Under the pieces are notes generated by a model, which did not search any database, was not told the DNA's origin, and worked only from the letters and a program-made list of their open reading frames with translations. A stretch of 64,000 bases of DNA. Origin: Clostridia bacterium. GTDB lineage: Bacteria; Bacillota; Clostridia; Acetivibrionales; DSM-2933. Positions within the stretch are counted from its first letter, which is position 1. Every line of letters begins with the position of its first letter. Below are positions 43,673-52,852 of this stretch, piece by piece. Where the stretch lies: the NCBI GenBank assembly GCA_026418275.1, contig JAOABQ010000109.1:1-64000 (forward strand), in the 5' to 3' direction. Both the position numbers and the translations under genes were made by a program.

Positions 43673-45814
43673 TCAATCCTCCACTTTGAATCTGGATATA
43701 TTCTTCACCATTACTTCTACCAACTCATTTAATTCAAAAACAAGATTTTTTACATGTTCTGCAATGGAATACTGCTCCTGGGACGATGCTGCAACTTCCT
43801 CCGACGAGGCAGCAGTTTCTTCTGAGACCGAGCTGATATTCGTTATTGATTCCAGTGTAATATTTTTTGATGTATTTACATTTTGTACAAATTGATTTAT
43901 TTCTTCTGTTTTATGTTTTACCTTATCCATTGAATTCAATATTTCAACAAAAGACTCCTGAACCCCATTGACTGCCTCTCTTTGTTCTTCGGATATTTCA
44001 TACGCTAATTGAATGTTTTTACCTGAACTCTTACTCTTGCTTTCTATTGTTTTTAATATATCATTGATATCCTTTGCTGCTTCCCCTGCCTCTTTTGCCA
44101 GCTTTTCAACTTCACTCGCCACTACAGCAAAGCCTTTTCCCGCTTCTCCCGCTCTTGCCGCCTCAATTGCTGCATTTAGTGCCAGGAGGTTGGTCTGCTG
44201 GGATATACTGTAAATCAAAGTTGTAACATTGCGAATTAAATTTGCGCTCTCATTAAACTCGTTTAAATTTTGAATTATGTTTTCAGTAATCTCATTTTTC
44301 TGTTTGTCTTTTTCTATGAGCAGATTTAAAGAATTTTTTGAATTTTGACTTAATGTAATGGTCTCATAGGTAATCTCTTCAACATCATGTGCTTTTTTTA
44401 CAAGGTTCTCTATCTGTTCCGTCAAGCTGCTCATCTGAATGGTAGACTTCTGTGCTTCTCCCGATTGTTCCACAGCCCCTTTACTCACTTCACCAATTGC
44501 CAGAGCAACGCTTTCTGCCACAGTGGAAGACTGCTGGGAACTTTTCCTTAGTTCTTCGATGTTGCTGCTAAATACTTCAAACGTATGAATGGTATCCTTG
44601 ATTAGCTGCATAATCTGGCTCGCCATATGATTATAATTTGACGCAAGGTTGCTAAGCTCGTTCTTTCCCTTAACATCAACACGGAAAGTGAGATCACCCT
44701 GAGCAGCCTGCTTCATACATTCCACAACTTTATTCAGTGGTTTTGACACACTGCTTGAAACTGCAAATGCAATAATGATGGCTATAATGCTGCTTATGAG
44801 TCCTATAATTAAAGTAAGCACACCCACCTGGTTTGACTCCTTGTAGAGTAAGCTTGAGGGAGTATAACTTAAAATATACCATCCTCTGTTTCCAATGGCT
44901 TGATACGTTACAAGCATTTCTTCCTTTTCTATCTCGTCAAAAAAAGACCCTGTACTGGTTACACCTTTAAACAAAGGCTCCAATAGCTTGCTTTTCTTTA
45001 ATAATCCCGTTATGTTTTTCGTGATCTGCGCTTTATTTTTAGATGCAACAATAAAGCCTGTTTTATCAATGATGATTGATTGGTTAATCTTTTTCTTGTC
45101 CTCGGAGTTATTTACTACATTGCTAAGGCCTTGCTCCTTTACCAGTATTAAAAATACACCTAGCGGCTTTGAAGCTTCGGGCGTTTTTACCAGACGGCCC
45201 ACAGTAACGTAATTTACACCGTAAATATTTAATGTCTTAGACCATTTCACTTTTCCATCCGCAGTAACGATATCACTATACATGGGTGACCCTTGAAAGG
45301 TACCCTGGAAGCTTTCATCAATCTTTGCACCGGCGGTTAGCACCTTTTTGCTTTTATTTGAAAAATCCATAAAAATTATTGTTTCAATATCTTGGTTTGC
45401 CATTACATACTTGCTGAGATACTGCATGAACAATTGATTTTGATCCTCTATACTTTTTTCATCGTTTACAAGGGCATAGTTTTCCAAAAGCTGATTAAGC
45501 TTTTTATCCACAACAAACTCATAGGATATATTTTCCAATGCGGTTAAGCTTGTTCCAATGCTTGCTGCATTAAACTGCAGCTTTTCAATGGAGTACTGCG
45601 AAACCTTTTTACTTATGGCATTTCTGGAACTGGTATAGGACATTATTCCAATAATCGTTATTGGACATAATGATATGATTAAAGAAAAGATAAGAAGCCT
45701 CCTTTTTATAGAGATGTTATTTAAGAAATTAAATGTTTGAGGCATTTTTGTGCCAAAGTATTGCCAAAAGGACCAAGAGCCGCTTGATTTGCTCCGATTA
45801 TTTTTAAAATTCAT
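43673..45814 (-). CDS. methyl-accepting chemotaxis protein
   Basis: 713 aa. TM1 about 38-60; an extracellular dCache-type sensor to about 325; TM2 about 328-352; HAMP about 353-405 (SKPLNKVVECMKQAAQGDLT); then a long signalling coiled coil with the hairpin tip around QQTNLLALNAAIEAARAGE. It senses a ligand and controls CheA. GAAAGGAG precedes the ATG. It is the first gene of a likely unit with the LivJ-like lipoprotein, about 140 bases apart. Confidence 0.95.
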   Translation of the reverse strand: MNFKNNRSKSSGSWSFWQYFGTKMPQTFNFLNNISIKRRLLIFSLIISLCPITIIGIMSYTSSRNAISKKVSQYSIEKLQFNAASIGTSLTALENISYEFVVDKKLNQLLENYALVNDEKSIEDQNQLFMQYLSKYVMANQDIETIIFMDFSNKSKKVLTAGAKIDESFQGTFQGSPMYSDIVTADGKVKWSKTLNIYGVNYVTVGRLVKTPEASKPLGVFLILVKEQGLSNVVNNSEDKKKINQSIIIDKTGFIVASKNKAQITKNITGLLKKSKLLEPLFKGVTSTGSFFDEIEKEEMLVTYQAIGNRGWYILSYTPSSLLYKESNQVGVLTLIIGLISSIIAIIIAFAVSSSVSKPLNKVVECMKQAAQGDLTFRVDVKGKNELSNLASNYNHMASQIMQLIKDTIHTFEVFSSNIEELRKSSQQSSTVAESVALAIGEVSKGAVEQSGEAQKSTIQMSSLTEQIENLVKKAHDVEEITYETITLSQNSKNSLNLLIEKDKQKNEITENIIQNLNEFNESANLIRNVTTLIYSISQQTNLLALNAAIEAARAGEAGKGFAVVASEVEKLAKEAGEAAKDINDILKTIESKSKSSGKNIQLAYEISEEQREAVNGVQESFVEILNSMDKVKHKTEEINQFVQNVNTSKNITLESITNISSVSEETAASSEEVAASSQEQYSIAEHVKNLVFELNELVEVMVKNISRFKVED

Positions 45815-46462
45815 TACTCTATCTCCTTTCGCTAGATAAGTTAATATTTATGCAACAACATAAAGCTCAGGATAACTATAAAATTATTGAATTCTTGAAG
45901 AAACCTTTAAAGAAAAAGTATATATTCAGAAAGCAAGTTTACATAAAAGACGTTTAAGTGTGAATACAAACATATAACTAAGTAGAAAAGTACACATAGA
46001 CATTAATAACACGAGTTGATCTTTGTATTATTTTATTCTACATTTAAATTAAAAATCCTCTTTTCAATTTCTTCCATACTATATGTTTATGACTACCGTG
46101 TACAAAAAACATAAAATGCGTTCCGAATAAACAATTATAAAACTAACCTATGTATGAAGAGGAAAAGAATATGGAAGTACTACATGATTGACAAACCATT
46201 TAGAGGGCAATTTGTGGGCGTAGAAAAACTCTGAAAGTATGATATAATTAAAATCAAGATACAGTCCCTGTACACATAAAATATATGAAGCACAAATATT
46301 AATTTTACGTTGGAATCATTCATTATCGCATTTAAAACTAGTGCCCCGTAATGTAACTCTTTTCCAGGGTATGCGAGGCACAAACAGAGAAAGTGTATTT
46401 TCAACATTTTGAAACTTAAAATTTGTTGTGTTAAAAAGCAGTAGATAAATGAGGGTGAAACA
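45815..46462. other. intergenic region holding a truncated duplicate of the DUF3231 gene start
   Basis: About 650 bases with no intact gene. Bases 46133-46190 duplicate the leader and first codons of the DUF3231 gene (47693-47750): 24 identical bases, then GAGGAAAA and ATGGAAGTAC. The duplicate frame reads MEVLHD and stops at once. The rest is AT-rich, with a TATAAT at about 46243. Confidence 0.7.
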
Positions 46463-47560
46463 ATGACAAAAAAAATTTTGGTCCGCATATCTCTTACTTT
46501 TTCGGTGGCTATACTGATCTTATGCGTTATATGGTCCAGAGGCAAGGTCGACGTAATTTTTAAAAACGCTCCCGCCCCCGTCATTTCTCACGAATACGTA
46601 CCAAGTATACTATTGCCTCAGGATCACCGAAACAAAAAAATCGGCTCCGGCTCTGGTATCGCTGTGGATTCTAAAGGTTATGTTTTTTACTTGCATAGAG
46701 CCGGCTACACTTTTAATAATGATGAGATTATACCTGAACCAACCATTCTGCAGCTTAATACAAATACAGGTGAAGTCATCGCTGAGTGGGGTAAAGGAGT
46801 ATTTAAATCTCCTCACGGATTGTCCATTGACTTTGAGGATAATGTTTGGGTTACAGATATTATGCTGAATAAAGTTTTCAAATTTAGCCACGATGGAAAA
46901 CTCTTAAAAACTTTCGGTGAAGATTATCCTTTTTTTCTGGAAACCAGCTTTCGAATAAAAAATGTTCTTCCTAAGTTCCCAAGTACTAATAATCCCTATA
47001 TTTTTGCCCGGCCTACCGATGTTGTGGTAAATGAAAAGGGTGAATTTGTTGTAACGGATGGTTATAGAAATAAGCGAATTGCCAAATTTAACAGGGATGG
47101 AGAATTACTCTGGGAAATTAATAAGCCGGGGTCAGGGCCTGGGGAATTAAATTTACCCCATGGAATCGCGTTGGACCAGCAAGGCAGACTGTATGTTGCG
47201 GATAGAGGTAATGCGCGCATTCAAGTCTTTTCTTCTGAGGGGAAATGGCTTGCCACATGGGATCAAGCTGAATTAGGCAGACCGTTCGGGCTTGAAATAG
47301 GGACAGATGGGTTCTTGTATATGGTAGATGGTGGAGATCTGCTTCACGGTAGAGACATAGACCCCCGGAGCCAAATCGTAAAAATGGATTTGAACGGGAA
47401 TCTTATATCCAGGTGGGGAACCTGGGGAGATAAGCCAGGGGAACTCAAAATTCCCCATGATATAGCGGTTGATGGCTCAGGAAATCTTTATGTAGCCGAA
47501 CTTAACAATAATAGGCTGCAAAAGTTTATGGTAATGAGATTCACACCTCACCCAAAATAG
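46463..47560 (+). CDS. membrane-anchored NHL-repeat propeller protein
   Basis: 365 aa. An N-terminal signal anchor (about 7-25) is followed by NHL units with signatures PHGLSIDFEDNVWVTD, PTDVVVNEKGEFVVTDG, PHGIALDQQGRLYVADR and PHDIAVDGSGNLYVAEL, six blades in total. It resembles the lyase-like propeller of peptidylglycine amidating enzymes, but catalysis cannot be inferred. GAGGGTG precedes the ATG. It lies between the duplicated DUF3231 start and the full DUF3231 gene. Confidence 0.9.
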   Translation: MTKKILVRISLTFSVAILILCVIWSRGKVDVIFKNAPAPVISHEYVPSILLPQDHRNKKIGSGSGIAVDSKGYVFYLHRAGYTFNNDEIIPEPTILQLNTNTGEVIAEWGKGVFKSPHGLSIDFEDNVWVTDIMLNKVFKFSHDGKLLKTFGEDYPFFLETSFRIKNVLPKFPSTNNPYIFARPTDVVVNEKGEFVVTDGYRNKRIAKFNRDGELLWEINKPGSGPGELNLPHGIALDQQGRLYVADRGNARIQVFSSEGKWLATWDQAELGRPFGLEIGTDGFLYMVDGGDLLHGRDIDPRSQIVKMDLNGNLISRWGTWGDKPGELKIPHDIAVDGSGNLYVAELNNNRLQKFMVMRFTPHPK

Positions 47561-47727
47561 CATTTTTTTTATAACATAAATAATAACTTAGATAAGCCTT
47601 AGAGGATATTTATAGAGATTTATTAAAGTTTTCTTGCAGCTTTTATCTTCCATATTTATTAATATCCATGCATGAAGAGCCATAAAACGAGGAATTATAA
47701 AACTAACCTATGTATGGAGGAAAATAT

Positions 47728-48741
47728 ATGGAAGTACAACATGATACTGCGAATATAAGGTTGACAGCCTCAGAAACAGCACATTTATGGACAACTTACA
47801 TGAGCGATAGTTGCGCTGTTTGCATTTCTTCATATTTCATAAAAATTGTACAGGATCCGGATATACGCCAAATCGTGACATATGCCTTGGACTTGTCGAG
47901 AAAACATATATCAGCAATAACAGACCTTTTTAATACCGTCAATCATCCGATCCCCCTTGGGTTCACAGATGAAGATGTCAACCTGAATACAAAAAGATTA
48001 TACTCCGATTCCTTTATGCTTATTTATTATAGATTCATGGGGACATTTGGCTTAAACTCGTATGGCACAGCATTAGGCATGTCTGTCCGTTCTGATGTGC
48101 GGGAGTTTTTCGCCCGCTGCATTCACTCCTCAACTGACCTCTTAAACAAAGTAGATGATGTTCTAATTAAAAAAGGCCTTTTCGTAAGACCTCCCTACAT
48201 CCCTGTGCCGGATAGTGCAGAATTTGTCAAAAAGCAAAGCTTCCTCCACGGATTTTTCGGAGATAAAAGGCCGGTAACTTCAATGGAAATTGCCTATCTC
48301 TATTTCAACGCACAGACAAATTCATTAGGTAAATCACTTATCATGGGATTCAGTCAAGTAGCCAAGTCCAAGGAAATACGGGAATATATGCTGCGTGGAA
48401 AGGAAATAGCGAAAAAGCATGTCGAGGTATTCAACTCAATACTCACACAAGACGATATCCCTTCGCCTATTTCCTGGGATGCGGATGTGATGGATTCAAC
48501 GGAAACCCCATTCTCGGATAAACTCATGATGTTTCACATCACAGTTATAATCGGATTCGGGTTGGCCATGTACGGTCTTTCCTTATCAACCAGCATGAGA
48601 AGTGATTTAGTGCTTACCTATACCCGCTTAATGGCAGAAATTGCAAAATACGTAGAGGATGGTGCAAACATAATGATAAATCACGGCTGGCTGGAAAAAA
48701 TGCCTGTAGCACCCAACCGAAAGGAGCTTGCACATGTTTGA
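47728..48741 (+). CDS. DUF3231 family protein (tandem four-helix domains)
   Basis: 337 aa from the ATG at 47728 (GGAGG 7 bases ahead). It has two homologous helical halves: LTASETAHLWTTYMSDSCAV and VTSMEIAYLYFNAQTNSLGK each begin a ferritin-like bundle, with a GFGLAMYGLSLSTSMRSDL segment repeated from FGLNSYGTALGMSVRSDV. DUF3231 proteins are common in spore formers and unassigned. No metal-ligand set typical of ferritins was evident. A truncated copy of its 5' end lies 1.56 kb upstream. Confidence 0.88.
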   Translation: MEVQHDTANIRLTASETAHLWTTYMSDSCAVCISSYFIKIVQDPDIRQIVTYALDLSRKHISAITDLFNTVNHPIPLGFTDEDVNLNTKRLYSDSFMLIYYRFMGTFGLNSYGTALGMSVRSDVREFFARCIHSSTDLLNKVDDVLIKKGLFVRPPYIPVPDSAEFVKKQSFLHGFFGDKRPVTSMEIAYLYFNAQTNSLGKSLIMGFSQVAKSKEIREYMLRGKEIAKKHVEVFNSILTQDDIPSPISWDADVMDSTETPFSDKLMMFHITVIIGFGLAMYGLSLSTSMRSDLVLTYTRLMAEIAKYVEDGANIMINHGWLEKMPVAPNRKELAHV

Positions 48742-48958
48742 CTTTAAGAATGCATTATAAAGAATAGGTAAAAAGGTCATATCTGCTGTAGATATAATGA
48801 AATTTGGGAGATGAACACCCGATTTCCTCTGTCTTGCACAAATAAAGCTTAGTATGTATGTGCAGTTCGTTGTATCCAATAAGCATAGCGAGGTTGTAGG
48901 ATGTATTCCCAGGGCTTCCTACAGCCTTGGGTCCATAGAGTAACTTTCATTGTTTCAA

Positions 48959-50056
48959 TTACCTTTTCGGCAGGGTAAACATATGATTCTTTTTCTTGAA
49001 GTAAGTAAACACTTTAGGTACAAGTACGCCATACTTGGCTTTATAAAGGGGATTATTATATATCATATGCTTCAATACCGGTAAGCCAATCATCGACATA
49101 TCCATGTCGTAATCTTTGTTTGTAAGTACATTAAGCAATTTACGGTACTCCGTCAAGCTTTTAAGTTCTTTTTTAAAGGGTGTTAAAAGCTTGTTATAAT
49201 CCAGTTTATTTACAATTGCACGGGCAGCAAGAATACCGCTCTCTATAGCTCTTAACATGCCAAACCCAAGAAAATCATCCATCATCCCACCACAATTTCC
49301 GATAAAGTAAATATTCTCAAATTGATTCGTAGATGGGTAACCTACCATATGATCAATATCATGCTGCTTGATGACCGGGTATTTGATATTCTCTGCGATT
49401 AAAAACTCATTCCAGTAATAGTCCAATTTATTCATGGCAATATCCGATACAGCCAGTATGATTTCTGCTTCACATATGCTTTTCACAAGGAGGTAGGCAT
49501 ATCCGTTATTGGCAAAGCTTTTGTTAAGCCAAAGCTTTAAGGCATGAATGTCAAAACTCCCTGTAACAGCTGCAATGCGGCATTTTGCCGCAAAAGTAGT
49601 ATTCCAGAGGTTTAAATCATCGGCTATTTTGTTATCTCCAGTTGCCACTACAATATGAGCATAATCCTTTTTAATATCTTGTATTTTTATATCGGTATCA
49701 AACATGACCGGGCTGTCTAAATGGGCTGCAAGTTGATGTTCAACTGAATTTTCTTCAATCCCTTTAGAAAAAATATATCCATGGTTCGCTTTGGTTGAAA
49801 CGGTTTTATTAGGCGTAGTCATCGTAATTTCTTTTATTGGGTGCAAGGGTGATAAGTTGATATCATACTTGCTTTTGAGAAAGCTCATTGGACTTCTAAG
49901 CGACCTATGAAACAGCCTAAGCGTAGCAACTAAATAGCCCGGCTTATCCCCCAGCATTTTTGTTTTTTCAAAAATAACAGGTGTAATGCCATGTCGTTCT
50001 AATTCAATAGCACAGGATAAACCGGAAACTCCAGCCCCTATGATCGCAACTTTCAT
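48959..50056 (-). CDS. FAD-dependent NAD(P)-binding oxidoreductase
   Basis: 365 aa from the ATG at 50056, where GAGG stands ahead and the Rossmann motif starts at once (MKVAIIGAGVSGLSCAIEL). A second FAD contact, NIYFIGNCGGMMDDFLGFGMLRAIESG, and overall layout fit the geranylgeranyl-reductase/FAD monooxygenase superfamily. Substrate unknown; membrane lipid or quinone-like isoprenoids are typical. It is a single gene with the TPR operon upstream on the same strand. Confidence 0.85.
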   Translation of the reverse strand: MKVAIIGAGVSGLSCAIELERHGITPVIFEKTKMLGDKPGYLVATLRLFHRSLRSPMSFLKSKYDINLSPLHPIKEITMTTPNKTVSTKANHGYIFSKGIEENSVEHQLAAHLDSPVMFDTDIKIQDIKKDYAHIVVATGDNKIADDLNLWNTTFAAKCRIAAVTGSFDIHALKLWLNKSFANNGYAYLLVKSICEAEIILAVSDIAMNKLDYYWNEFLIAENIKYPVIKQHDIDHMVGYPSTNQFENIYFIGNCGGMMDDFLGFGMLRAIESGILAARAIVNKLDYNKLLTPFKKELKSLTEYRKLLNVLTNKDYDMDMSMIGLPVLKHMIYNNPLYKAKYGVLVPKVFTYFKKKNHMFTLPKR

Positions 50057-50257
50057 ATCATACCTCTTCTCGTTCATAGTCATAACACATTTTAGTATTT
50101 CCATTATGTAAATAAATATGAATGGGAAAAAGCCGCTAAACTAATTATAACAACCTCTAAGAAACCTTAAATTTTTGAGCTCTGATTTGAAAACTGTACT
50201 TTATGTATGTACTTTTAACAAATAAAACTCCTTTCGCGTATACGCAATATAACGACA

Positions 50258-50288
50258 TAAAAAAAATGAACTGCTTATGAGGCAGTTC
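50258..50288 (-). terminator. terminator of the Hsp70/TPR operon
   Basis: GAACTGC and GCAGTTC (50268-50274 with 50282-50288) form a stem followed on the minus strand by A and eight U, 17 bases after the stop at 50305. Confidence 0.85.
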
Positions 50289-50304
50289 TATCAGAGACTA
50301 TTTA

Positions 50305-52851
50305 TTATTTTTTTCCTGTCAGATAACTCTTGATCCTTTTCAAAGGATTGCTTACCTTACCTAACAATTCATTTCTAATGGCTTTTACCTGCTCTGAATC
50401 CGAATTCAACTCCAACAACCTGTCCGCCACAATTAATGCATCATCCAACAGCCCTTTTTTTCTCAATATCTCCAGTTTCAATCCTAACAGGCTTTCGCTG
50501 TGAGGGTCTAGCTTTAATCCCTGCTGACAGGTTCTTTCAGCTTCTTCAAACTGGTTTAATATATAATGTGACCAGGCTTTATTTTGGTATGCTACGATGT
50601 ATTCAGGCTCTAATTCTATTGCTTTATTGCAGTTTTCGATACACTCCTTGTACCTCCGGATGGAATACAGTGCATAGCTCTTGTCAATATATGCCTTCAG
50701 CATGGACGGGTCCAACTGAAGCGCCTTATCAAAGAACTCTAACGACTCCTGGAATTTTGACTGCTCTGAAAGCACATAACCTAAAGAGTAAAAACAGGAT
50801 GCATCGGTAGGATCAGAATCCGCCGCTTTTTTATACTCCATGTATGCATACCCGTATTCCCCCATTTCAGAGTATATATCGCCTTTTAACTTATAAAACC
50901 GGTTGGGGAATTTAATATCGATTCTAACCGCTTTATTTAGCTCTTTTAAAGCTTCTTTCCTTTCTGACAGCTCTAAATGGCATAGCGCTTTATAGAAATA
51001 TGAACGCTCCAGTTTGCGGTCAATTTGAATTGCTTTTTCAAAGCATTCTACAGCTTCCTTATACTTCTCCGTATGATAGTTGCAAAACCCTTTACACTCG
51101 TATGCCTGGGCATTTTTTTCGTCTAATTCCACGGCCATGTCACAATAACTTTCTGCCTCTTCAAATTTGCGGGAAAGCCTTAACGCATTCGCTTTCTGCA
51201 AATATAGGTTTGTATCCCTGATCCCCATTTCAGATGCTTTAAAAAATACATGCAAGGCTTCCTGGAACTGATTTACATCATTTAAGACCTTCATCTTTAT
51301 AATATAGGCTTCCCCGGAACCGGGACTTATATTAAGACATTTCTCGCAGCATTCAAGGCTCTCCTCATAGAGCTGTAGCCCCAGTAAGGCTTCTGCCTTG
51401 TTTTTATATGCATGGGCCATTCCGGAGTCATAGCTTAATGCCCTATTGCAGCACTCAATGGCCTCATTATACCTTTCCATCTTATTTAGCACATTGGCTT
51501 TATTATTATATATAAGGGCCTCCTCAGGCTTTAAGGAAATGGCCTTATCGTAATACTCTACGGCATCATCATGTTTCCCCATATCATGCAGGACCAGGGC
51601 CAGAAAGTGATTGATTTCATAATCCCCGGGGTATTGCTGCAAAGCCTTCGAAATAACCGAATAAGCCAATTCTTCCTTTCCAAGGGTCATCAGCACTTCA
51701 CAGTACAGCCGGTACCTGACGGAATCCAACGCATTTTTCTGTTCCAGCCCGGCCAATACCTCATAACTTTCCTCATGCCGGTTTGCGAAGTGATAGGCCT
51801 CTGCCAGATCAAACTTCAAATCAGCATCTTCCGGATTTACAGCAATGTGGTTGTTAAGCTCGTCAGTATAAAAATTACATGCTGAGGTTAATAGGATTTT
51901 CACTTCATTATTGTAATTCAAAAGTTCATTCAGCTTTTTTGTGTGCTTAATTGCTTCTTTATATTTCCCCAGCATAATACAGCATTTTCCCAGTGAATAT
52001 AAAGTTCCGATAGAGTCAGGCTTGATTTCTATCGCTCTGGCATAGTCCTTATAAGCATCCTCCATACTTGCTGTCCTAATCCGGGTTTCCCCTCTGAAAA
52101 AGTATGCATTCAAATCATTTTCATCGTTTTCTATCACCTGATTAAAAAGGGCAAGCGCTTCATCTATTTTTCCCATTACCGAAAGGTATCTCGCTGTAAG
52201 TATCAATAAATCAGGATGATTTTCACAGATACCTTTTGCTGTTTCGATTGCCTTTTTGGTATTGTATAAATCAAAATCTTCCAATGCATTGTACCCTTTA
52301 AAATACTCCGAAATAAACTGATCCTGTTTATTTTCAGGGCATCCTATTAACGGCTCATAGCGAAGGGATGTTTTCCGTTGGATATTCGTCAGCACAAAAT
52401 CAATAAAATTCTTTGGAAATTCCTCATACAGCCGATCCTTTTTGGTGCTCCATGAAAAAAAGCTATCAAAAAGGACCCATATTTTATGTGGGAAATTGTA
52501 ATTTTCCATGATAAAACGCAAGATACGGCCACTGACTTCCCACCCCGTATCTATATGGTAGCACACATCGGCTTCAAATAACTTTTTCCAGGCTCCCTCG
52601 TCAATTCTTTGGTTGAAATCCTTATATATATCCTGAAATTTTGCCATGAACTGATCTACCGGGGTCAGATCTTTCGTCCTTTCAGCTTCTTCACTGGCCT
52701 TTGCCAGTGCTTCTTCGTAAGCAGCTCTTAGCTTTTGAAATCCTTCCGGGTCCATTTCAGGAGAATATTTCGGCAATTTTTTCGCATATGCTTTCTTGAT
52801 TTCTCTTGTGTCCTTTGTAGGTTCAATTCCTAAAATTTCAAAGCAATTCAT
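50305..52851 (-). CDS. J-like domain + TPR protein, putative Hsp70 co-chaperone
   Basis: 848 aa from the ATG at 52851 (AAGGGGGGAG 7 bases ahead, one base after the Hsp70 stop). Residues 1-50 resemble a J domain (MNCFEILGIEPTKDTREIKKAYAKKL, FQKLRAAYEEAL), but the HPD triad is replaced by SPE. The rest is about 18 tetratricopeptide repeats (AYxxKGxxxxxxxxYEEAIECxxKAI) from about 215 to 815. It pairs with the adjacent HscC-like Hsp70, as DjlB/DjlC do with HscC in E. coli. Without HPD it may bind, but not stimulate, the Hsp70 in the usual way. Confidence 0.88.
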   Translation of the reverse strand: MNCFEILGIEPTKDTREIKKAYAKKLPKYSPEMDPEGFQKLRAAYEEALAKASEEAERTKDLTPVDQFMAKFQDIYKDFNQRIDEGAWKKLFEADVCYHIDTGWEVSGRILRFIMENYNFPHKIWVLFDSFFSWSTKKDRLYEEFPKNFIDFVLTNIQRKTSLRYEPLIGCPENKQDQFISEYFKGYNALEDFDLYNTKKAIETAKGICENHPDLLILTARYLSVMGKIDEALALFNQVIENDENDLNAYFFRGETRIRTASMEDAYKDYARAIEIKPDSIGTLYSLGKCCIMLGKYKEAIKHTKKLNELLNYNNEVKILLTSACNFYTDELNNHIAVNPEDADLKFDLAEAYHFANRHEESYEVLAGLEQKNALDSVRYRLYCEVLMTLGKEELAYSVISKALQQYPGDYEINHFLALVLHDMGKHDDAVEYYDKAISLKPEEALIYNNKANVLNKMERYNEAIECCNRALSYDSGMAHAYKNKAEALLGLQLYEESLECCEKCLNISPGSGEAYIIKMKVLNDVNQFQEALHVFFKASEMGIRDTNLYLQKANALRLSRKFEEAESYCDMAVELDEKNAQAYECKGFCNYHTEKYKEAVECFEKAIQIDRKLERSYFYKALCHLELSERKEALKELNKAVRIDIKFPNRFYKLKGDIYSEMGEYGYAYMEYKKAADSDPTDASCFYSLGYVLSEQSKFQESLEFFDKALQLDPSMLKAYIDKSYALYSIRRYKECIENCNKAIELEPEYIVAYQNKAWSHYILNQFEEAERTCQQGLKLDPHSESLLGLKLEILRKKGLLDDALIVADRLLELNSDSEQVKAIRNELLGKVSNPLKRIKSYLTGKK

Positions 52852-52852
52852 G

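Noticed and set aside
48895..48931. Terminator between DUF3231 and the FAD oxidoreductase gene
   Set aside because: Two mutually exclusive weak hairpins are possible, but neither has a U-run, so no terminator is called.
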